Of a stretch of 64,000 bases of DNA, positions 56,851-64,000 are shown piece by piece (the first letter of the stretch is position 1; each line of letters begins with the position of its first letter). The DNA is from Antedon bifida (lineage: Eukaryota; Echinodermata; Crinoidea; Comatulida; Antedonidae), in assembly GCA_963402885.1 (NCBI GenBank), contig OY727100.1, positions 20,059,665-20,123,664 of the forward strand, in the 5' to 3' direction. Under the pieces are notes generated by a model. The model made no database searches and was not told the origin of the DNA. It was given only the letters and a program-made list of their open reading frames with translations. The position numbers were made by a program, and so were the translations under genes.

Positions 56851-59208
56851 CTAAAGACTTGAATGAAAGGTAATAGTTTTCGGTATTTGATTTTTATTTT
56901 ACAAGCTTTCTTTGTGTAGTTTTTTATAGACATTTTTTTGGGTTTTTTTTGTTTTAGTTTATGGGTTGCCTGCCTAATTTGGTAGTTTTTTTTTCCTTTC
57001 ATTTTCTACTGTTGCTAATAAAACATACTTTGTTTGCTATATTTACCGTAGATTATATACTGTCCTTCATTGCCTGTCTGTGTTTGTGTTTGTGCTTTGG
57101 TTGCAGTCTTCTACAAATTAAACTTGGTTTACATACATAGATATAGTATACACATTGCCATTAACTTGCTGCATTCTGCCCATTTATATTATTTCTAATA
57201 CTGTATGACTAATTGTCAGTCAGAATCATGTATTATCATAATATACATAAACTTACCAGATTATTTCTTTGATAATTTGCCAATATTTGTATCTGTAATA
57301 TTTGATTAAAAACTCATTACCATAATTGACATTATATTATTTTATACATTACATTTTTTTTATAACTTTAATTGGGTATTTTTAGCTTGGTGCATCTTAT
57401 TTTCTTTAGTATTTTAAACACAAGCTTCACTTTTATTGTATATAGTTATATGAATTAAAACCTATTAAAATAGTATACAAATAATGAACGTTTATGAATG
57501 AGAGGAATGTGTATCGCATGTTATACTAAATAGATAATTTTTAAAATAGCATGCTGTGTGTTATGTAGAAAATACTTATATTTTATGTTCCACTTTATTC
57601 AAATTAACATTTGTATGATTTCATCCATTAATCAATTTACATAGAGGAAAGTTGTTGAATGTATATGTCAATTATTATTATTGTAATTTGCATATTAATA
57701 ATGCAATTTTGTTTTGTTTTACCGCAACATAAATGAATAAATATACATTTTTATTCCTTATTTTACATAATCATTTGTATAATTTGGAACTTTTGACTAT
57801 TGATTGATTGATTGATAGTGGTCAAATTTTACAAATATAGAATTTATTTAGTTTGAAAAAAAAAGTTATATAGATTACATCACTACTTTCACTGTCCAGT
57901 CTATATCTGGAATAATACACACTTTTTTTTCATAAAATGTTAATATGGTATTAATATGATGATGATGATGTGATTTTTTTTTAAATTATTTATAATTATT
58001 ACAAATATAAATAAATTACATTGTACAGGGAAAGACCAATGAACTCTGATCATTTCAGCACCATTTCTAATTCCTATATTTTTTCTTAATTTTCTTGTAT
58101 ATTTTTTTGTTTTTCAGTTCTGAAACTTACTCAAGTAAGTAACATTATGTTTTTTTTAATGCAATTTTGTTTTATGTACAATAATTTATTTATCTTCTTT
58201 CTAGGACATTGATTTACATACTGTAATACATAATTATGCCCAATGTATATAATTATTAAATACAAAAAATTAGATGCAAAATGAATTATTTGTTTTTTAG
58301 AAAAAAAATAATTAAAAATATGTTTTCTGTTAAAGTAATATTTCTGGAAGCCATTAAATTAATGAATTTAATTCTAGAAGGGAAATTATAAAATATCAGA
58401 AATGGTAAATGTAGTGATGCATTAGACAATGCCCATGGACAATGCACATCAATGAAAATTTATTTCTAAAATGAAAAAATTAAATTTTAGATGACTTCAT
58501 TTAATGCTGTTTTATTTGTTTTTTAAGTGTCTACTAGTGGTAGAGGAAGAATCAACCTAACAATTTCAAATCCTGTGAGATCTGATTCAGGAGACTACAA
58601 CTGCAGCATAGAGGGCAGTAGACAGCAAGGTCAAGGTGTAAACAATTTATCTTTTTATTGTAAGTTTTATTTTCTATTTAAATTAAATCACTTATTAAGA
58701 CGCTTTATTTTCAAATTTAAAATACTATATCACTTCGGTAACTGTATATGTTGCTGAGTAGAATGTTTACACATATGTTGGGAAACAGAATAGGCCCACC
58801 TCATTTATTTATTTATCGATAGAATTTTTTATATAATTTTAATTGATTGCATTCATTTAATTGATATTTGTACTATATTTAAATTTTTATATAAAGGGGT
58901 TGAGATGATAGATCCTAAGTACTCGGCAGAACAAGGTATCAGTAATTTTGAAATGAACTGCAGATATGGACCAGCAGATATGCCATTAACAGGCTACAAG
59001 TGGAAGAAGATTAAGGAAGATGGCACAACAGAGATTGAGGATTGTTCTAAGGATTCTAGATTTGAAGTAACAAGTTACCAAAATAACACTCTGTCCTTGA
59101 AGATAAAGAATGTTGTACCTGGTGATGCTGGCAAGTATCAATGTGAAGTGAAGCCAGTTGATGGAGAAAACATACTGAAAGATACTACACAGCTAATAGT
59201 GAAGGAAG
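56851..59208 (+). CDS. Second Ig(-sialidase) gene, 5' exons only (partial)
   Basis: Exons are 56851-56869 (AKDLNER), 58118-58134 (SETYS), 58528-58659 and 58897-59208. They match exons 1183-1201, 2571-2590, 3136-3267 and 3359-3670 in order, phase and nearly in length (19/19, 17/20, 132/132, 312/312). 58528-58659 is the second half of an Ig domain (INLTISNPVRSDSGDYNC). 58897-59208 is a full Ig domain (MNCRYG, YKWKKIKE, DAGKYQCEV). No start codon or signal peptide was found, as in unit 1. Later Ig and sialidase exons are not in the window; a LINE fills 59447 to the end. Whether the two short exons belong to this gene or to the receptor upstream is open. Confidence 0.7.
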
Positions 59209-59446
59209 GTAATTTGTGTTTTTTTACAATTTACCTTAGCCTCTACCCTATAGATGTGATTTAGTTTTTCTGTTTAAATACTAAATTAGTATTTTTATTT
59301 ATTGTTTAAATAGGCATGATCAAGAAATTAAGATACATGACATTGGGGTTGGTTTCAAACAATTAAGGGTGTGTTGGAACAAAATAACACAATATTTTCA
59401 GATTGTGCAAATAATTATGCTGACATAGAATGATAACTTACACTTC

Positions 59447-62400
59447 AATAATAATAATAATAATAACTTTATTGAACATACGCCTTTAAATCGGCGGCAC
59501 ACGTTCTTCTGGACGGTGCGTTCTTACATACATTACATAAAATATAAAGAGAAAATAAAAGAAAAAACATTTAAATGAAAGGAAACGAATTGTACAAAAA
59601 GAAACTAAAAACTAAAAAGCAAAAAGTACAATACTTAACTTTGATGGAGTGTTATTATTTATTATTAGTATTATTATCAATGTTATTAATATGTTAATTT
59701 TAAAGAAAATATTATTAGACCTATTATTAAAAATGTCATTTAATTTAAATATTATATTGTTTAAATATTATTTAATTATTTATGTTCTTGTTAATACTGT
59801 ATATCATTTAATTATGTTATGAGTTATGATCTTTATTTGTTATTTAGTTACAGTGGTATTATTTTTATTATTATTTCGATTTTCCTAATTTTAATATTTA
59901 ATCTTATTTTTAGTGTTTTATTAACTATTTTACCTCAAATTATAATCCTGATTTAATTGTGTTTTTAAAGTTTTGTAAATATAAATTTAAAGTCTCCATG
60001 CAGCAGTTAAGTGTTGTTTACAATGATGATACAAAATACAGATATAAATAAAAGGCCTAAAAAAAATTACATTTGCAAAATTAAAAAATTACATTATAGG
60101 CCTAAAGTTAAACATAAGACAACAACAGAAATTTACACTATGCAAGTCTTACTCTGCAATACAGAACGGAAATCGGGTACAATCTCTAGATCTATTAATT
60201 GATAATTGCGGAGCGCTTTTTCCATGCTCTTTTGGCATATATTTTGCAAAATTTATCAAGTATTAGATGGGTTTCTTTACTGAACACATGATAGTCACTT
60301 CCAAGTGTTAGGTGTATTTTAACATCAGTATTAGAATTTATGAATAAGTGCCAAATATGATTAAGGTTAGAAGATTGCAATTGTAGTTTTAATCTCATGG
60401 TTTCTTCTTTTCTAATGTCGTCGTAAGCAGGACATTCAAATAGGAAGTGTGTTACGTTTTCTATACGTTTCATATTGCATAGACTACATAAACCATCACT
60501 TTCAGGTAGCCAATTGCATTTTCTACCTTCTAATGGCAGAGTATTTGTGCGCAGCTTAAATTTGATGCTTGCCCCTTCAAAATCTGTTTTGTCCAGAAGG
60601 TAAGTTTCAAGACAAGGGGTTTTTTTTAAAGATTTGTATTCGTTGAGTGATGATTTTGTATTTAACTCTTGGCTCCAATTAGTAATTGATAAATCAAAGA
60701 AAGATTGTTTAAGAGGGCACACCCAATGTGAATTAACAATTTCTTTGTTATTACAAATATATTCAAATATATCATTTGCATTACCTTTAGTAAATAGGTT
60801 TTCTAAGTGATTGACAATCTTATAACTTAATAGATTAAAATTACAGTTTAAGTCAAGCAAAGAAGTAAGTAATAGTTTTGGCCATCGATTGTGATCCATC
60901 AATAAAATACGATTGAAAAAATTTATCCTATAATTATCCTGTATAACAGAAATAGGCGACCAGCCAAGTTCGCCGTATAACGCTGTCCGTGGTGTATTAC
61001 GTGGTGCTTTTAAAATACACCGTGCCATTTGAAGCTGCAATTTTTCAAGTTTATCAACGTCAGAATAACTACCACACCACGTTGAGCAAGCATAATTAAT
61101 TGACGGTAAAGCGATTACCTTCCATAAAATATCACCGTAGTATATGCGGTTGAAGTTATTACAATTGTCAATAATTGACTTGATATAAGCAATTAGGCGA
61201 TTTCCCTTTTTAATTACATTTTCAAAATGAACATGATCATTTAGATTACGTGATATAAAAACACCTAAATACTTATAAGTATCGACTTCTGAAATGCCAT
61301 AATCTCCTAACTTCCATATCTTATTTTTATCAGTTCGCTTGCCGATTATCATAATGTTTGATTTTTCATAATTGAATTTTAGTTTCCAAACTTTGGCAAA
61401 TTGGGTTGCAATATCCAACATTTTTTTCATTTCATGTTCATTGTCTGCAATAAGAACAACATCATCAGCCCAAAAAATTCCTCCTAGCCAGATATCGTTA
61501 ATTCGTACTCCAATATTATGGGATTTCAGAAGTTTTGTAAACTCGTGTATGAAAATGCAAAAAAGTACAGGTGAGAGTACACACCCTTGCTTTACACCTT
61601 GTTCGATATTAAAATAATCTGTACATATATCCCCAAACTTTACATGACCTCGTACATTTGTGTAAAGTGCATCAATAATTTTCCAGACGCGGCCTCTAAT
61701 GCCTGAAGTCCAGGCTGCTGTTAATAGGCCATCTCTCCACACGGTATCAAACGCCTTTCGGAAATCCAGGAAGGCTAAATGTGTTGTCTTTCCCTCTTTT
61801 CGACGACATGCGACAACACTTTTTAGAGTGAATATATGGTCTTCACATCTGTGTCCTGATCTAAAACCTCCCTGGACCTCCGAAAGTACATCGTTGTTTT
61901 CAAGATAGTGGGATATATTTTTTGCCACTATTCTATTAAAGACCTTTGAAACGCATGAATTTAAAGAGATTCCTCTATAATTGTTTAAGTCTTTACGATC
62001 TCCTTTTTTAAAAATTGGACATATAATGCTAGTGTTCCATTCAGATGGTATTTTTTCAAGTATAATTATTCTCTTAAATAGTTTTAGCAATGAGTTGTTT
62101 AGTACGTCTCCCCCGTTTTTTATTAGTTCATTGGTAATGTGGTCGGGGCCTGGAGCTTTATTATTTTTTGCAAGTGAAATAGATTCGGCAACAATCTCAT
62201 AATTAATTTCTATGTCATATAAGTGATTTTCTCTATTGTCTATGGATATGTCATCATTTTCATAATTGATTCTAATTTGTTCAACCGACTTCTTGGTTCT
62301 AAAAAAATTGTAATCACACATATCCTGATCCATTTTACCTAGGGTTTCCCAGTATTGTTTGATTGTTTGGCTTATTAACTTTTTATCCGAAACAGTATTA

Positions 62401-64000
62401 TTGGTACCTGGTACCTTGATACAACCTATCACTTTGTTTTTATCGTGTTTACCACCTCTTAAAGATTTCCAAAAGTCTTTGCATGAGGGACCACCTTTAT
62501 TAGCAATATCAACAGACCGTTTCACATTTGTTTTCAAGATCTTTTGCTTAATTAAACACTTGGCATTAGTACGTTTTTCTTGGTACGAAAGCCATAGCAA
62601 TTTACGTTTGTTTTCATCGTTATCTTTAGATTTAATGCATTGTCTATGGAGTTTAGCTGCTTTTTTCCTATCTCTGATAGCAGTGCCTATTTCTTTATCA
62701 AACCATGGTTTACTTTTAGTCTTAGTTTCTTTAACGCCTATACCATTGGTTGCTGCGAATATTATAATATTTTTCCAGGATTCCCAGAGGGCATCAATAT
62801 CTTCAAATGAACTAGCATCCCAATTATTAAGTTTATTTTGTAAAATATGTTGATATTGTGAAAAATCTTGGTCATATTTAATATCCCATAGTTTGAGTTT
62901 CGGTGGTGTGGCTGTACTAGTTTTATTGTGTTGAACATTAATTGTTAACATTAGAACATTGTGATCACTACCTAGGCCATATTCTCTTTCTTCGTCTATT
63001 AAAAGGTTATCAACAAAATTAATTAAATCTTTTGAGCACAAAAAATAGTCTATTGTGCTTTGTTTATCGGCCCTTGACCACGTTATTTTGCCATTACAGA
63101 GGATTGTAGAGTTTAATATTGTTAGGCCTGCATTGTCTTTAAATTCTAATAAGCGTTGACCATTAGAGTTTAATGTAGGATCCCCATTATCTATTTCTCT
63201 GCCAATCCTTGCGTTAAAATCGCCCATCATAAGAATATGGGGATCATCTTGTTCGTTAAAACTTTCTATCTTAATTTGTTCTGAGAGCAACTGATTATAT
63301 AATTCATCGGTTGCTTCTACGTTAGCGCCTTCGACAGGAAAATAAGCAATGGCGATATACATAGAATTATTACAGTCCAATCGAACCTTTACCCACAATC
63401 TTTCATATTTATCGGACAGACTATCAAATACATTGTCATCTAATATTTTAACATTGTTTGAAATGTAGATACCTACACCACCCCCACCCCTATCAATTCT
63501 GTTTTTACCAATCCAACGATAATTATCGATATTAACATTCAGTTCATTTTTCAAAAACGTTTCAACAACTCCAAACATTTGAATGTTATTATCATTAAGA
63601 AATTTAGGTATCTCATATAACTTTGATCTTAATCTATTTACATTATTAAATGCTATCTTAATTTCGGTGGCGTTTGTGTCGCCGTTACCTGTTTGAGTTT
63701 TACGTCCTCTTCTGTGGCGATTTCTTTTATGCTTTTTATAGTATGGCATTTGCACGGATCGTTTGTTTAGCTGAGTACAGTTTGGCTCATTGTTCTGGGT
63801 AATATGGGGTTCGTTAATAAGTCTCTTATCAAGCGAATGTTCCATTAATGTTGTTGGTTCTGAGAGTTCTGCATTGCAGGCAAATTCCTATGTGCCGCGG
63901 TGATTAACTTGAGAGTCGTGCTTGTAGGAGTAAGGTCGGTTGTTTCTGTACTTGGTTGAGCGTTGTCGCCATTTCGATGTGGAAACATTAAGGTTATCTC
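59447..64000 (-). mobile_element. Non-LTR retrotransposon, third LINE family
   Basis: The left border is an (AAT)n tract at about 59447-59467, which is the 3' tail in element sense. The ORF is 63845-60195, and the rest to the window end is 5' leader. It is inserted just after the Ig exon ending at 59208, presumably in an intron. Confidence 0.8.
60195..63845 (-). CDS. Intact LINE ORF (endonuclease-reverse transcriptase, C-terminal zinc motif)
   Basis: A 1216-codon frame. The endonuclease is at about residues 65-300 (AFNNVNRLRSKL, GVVETFLKN, GGGGVGIYIS, IAYFPVEG, MMGDFNARIG, GSDHNVL). The RT is at about 560-850 (NNKAPGPDHITNELIKNGG, LNNYRGISLNS, AFLDFRKAFDTVWRD, QGVKQGCVLSPVLF, FWADDVVLI near 790). 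The C-terminus has CNWLPESDGLCSLCNMKRIE then THFLFECPAY, a C-x2-C...H-x4-C type zinc motif. The RT style differs from the two CR1/jockey-like elements in this window. The clade is not assigned (I/Ingi or RTE-like are possible). Confidence 0.87.
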   Translation of the reverse strand: MEHSLDKRLINEPHITQNNEPNCTQLNKRSVQMPYYKKHKRNRHRRGRKTQTGNGDTNATEIKIAFNNVNRLRSKLYEIPKFLNDNNIQMFGVVETFLKNELNVNIDNYRWIGKNRIDRGGGGVGIYISNNVKILDDNVFDSLSDKYERLWVKVRLDCNNSMYIAIAYFPVEGANVEATDELYNQLLSEQIKIESFNEQDDPHILMMGDFNARIGREIDNGDPTLNSNGQRLLEFKDNAGLTILNSTILCNGKITWSRADKQSTIDYFLCSKDLINFVDNLLIDEEREYGLGSDHNVLMLTINVQHNKTSTATPPKLKLWDIKYDQDFSQYQHILQNKLNNWDASSFEDIDALWESWKNIIIFAATNGIGVKETKTKSKPWFDKEIGTAIRDRKKAAKLHRQCIKSKDNDENKRKLLWLSYQEKRTNAKCLIKQKILKTNVKRSVDIANKGGPSCKDFWKSLRGGKHDKNKVIGCIKVPGTNNTVSDKKLISQTIKQYWETLGKMDQDMCDYNFFRTKKSVEQIRINYENDDISIDNRENHLYDIEINYEIVAESISLAKNNKAPGPDHITNELIKNGGDVLNNSLLKLFKRIIILEKIPSEWNTSIICPIFKKGDRKDLNNYRGISLNSCVSKVFNRIVAKNISHYLENNDVLSEVQGGFRSGHRCEDHIFTLKSVVACRRKEGKTTHLAFLDFRKAFDTVWRDGLLTAAWTSGIRGRVWKIIDALYTNVRGHVKFGDICTDYFNIEQGVKQGCVLSPVLFCIFIHEFTKLLKSHNIGVRINDIWLGGIFWADDVVLIADNEHEMKKMLDIATQFAKVWKLKFNYEKSNIMIIGKRTDKNKIWKLGDYGISEVDTYKYLGVFISRNLNDHVHFENVIKKGNRLIAYIKSIIDNCNNFNRIYYGDILWKVIALPSINYACSTWCGSYSDVDKLEKLQLQMARCILKAPRNTPRTALYGELGWSPISVIQDNYRINFFNRILLMDHNRWPKLLLTSLLDLNCNFNLLSYKIVNHLENLFTKGNANDIFEYICNNKEIVNSHWVCPLKQSFFDLSITNWSQELNTKSSLNEYKSLKKTPCLETYLLDKTDFEGASIKFKLRTNTLPLEGRKCNWLPESDGLCSLCNMKRIENVTHFLFECPAYDDIRKEETMRLKLQLQSSNLNHIWHLFINSNTDVKIHLTLGSDYHVFSKETHLILDKFCKIYAKRAWKKRSAIIN

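Overview
The window looks like AT-rich genomic DNA of an invertebrate deuterostome. I infer an echinoderm or close relative from the very frequent AGGCCTA/CTAG words, the short phase-1 exons and the mix of non-LTR, gypsy and hairpin elements, but I cannot name the species. No bacterial features, tRNA, rRNA or CRISPR array were seen. Exon structures were built by eye from splice sites, reading phase and paralogue comparison; nothing was run.

The genes are a small cluster of immunoglobulin-superfamily loci. (1) 1-2590 (+) is the cytoplasmic tail of a receptor whose ectodomain lies to the left, with two exons that each carry an ITIM-like (xQYADL) and an ITSM-like (TPYMEV) tyrosine motif. (2) 3136-10032 (+) encodes one and a half to four Ig-like units joined in phase to a sialidase-like beta-propeller (YRHP motif, Asp boxes) and ends with a clear stop. 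(3) 21296-16704 (-) is a complete 9-exon, 503-residue type I receptor: signal peptide, three Ig domains, transmembrane exon, and a tail with three periodic YxxL exons. (4) 35071-55592 (+) is a paralogous receptor whose Ig exons match those of gene 3 in size, but whose tail has six ITIM/ITSM-like tyrosines. (5) 56851-59208 (+) repeats the start of the Ig-sialidase gene (132- and 312-nt exons, same sizes as in unit 1) and runs off the window. The layout is therefore a duplicated cassette [ITIM receptor]-[Ig-sialidase] on +, with an inverted receptor of different tail type between. This resembles the paired activating/inhibitory receptor logic of vertebrate immune clusters, with a sialidase-like partner next door. 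That functional reading is inference.

The rest is mostly mobile DNA. Three non-LTR retrotransposons have long intact ORF2s (31558-34746 +, 43639-46683 -, 60195-63845 -). The second sits in one intron of gene 4 and is itself split by a gypsy element (47382-52057, 169-bp LTRs that look identical, TTGCT target duplication) and by an 882-bp element. Decayed LINE pieces lie at about 10850-11746, 12050-13135, 22875-23800, 24640-26060 and 29700-31330. Several terminal-inverted-repeat or foldback elements occur, at 13455-14602, 19307-19459, 26891-27480, 27489-28308, 29099-29526, 30481-31025 and 56345-56517.
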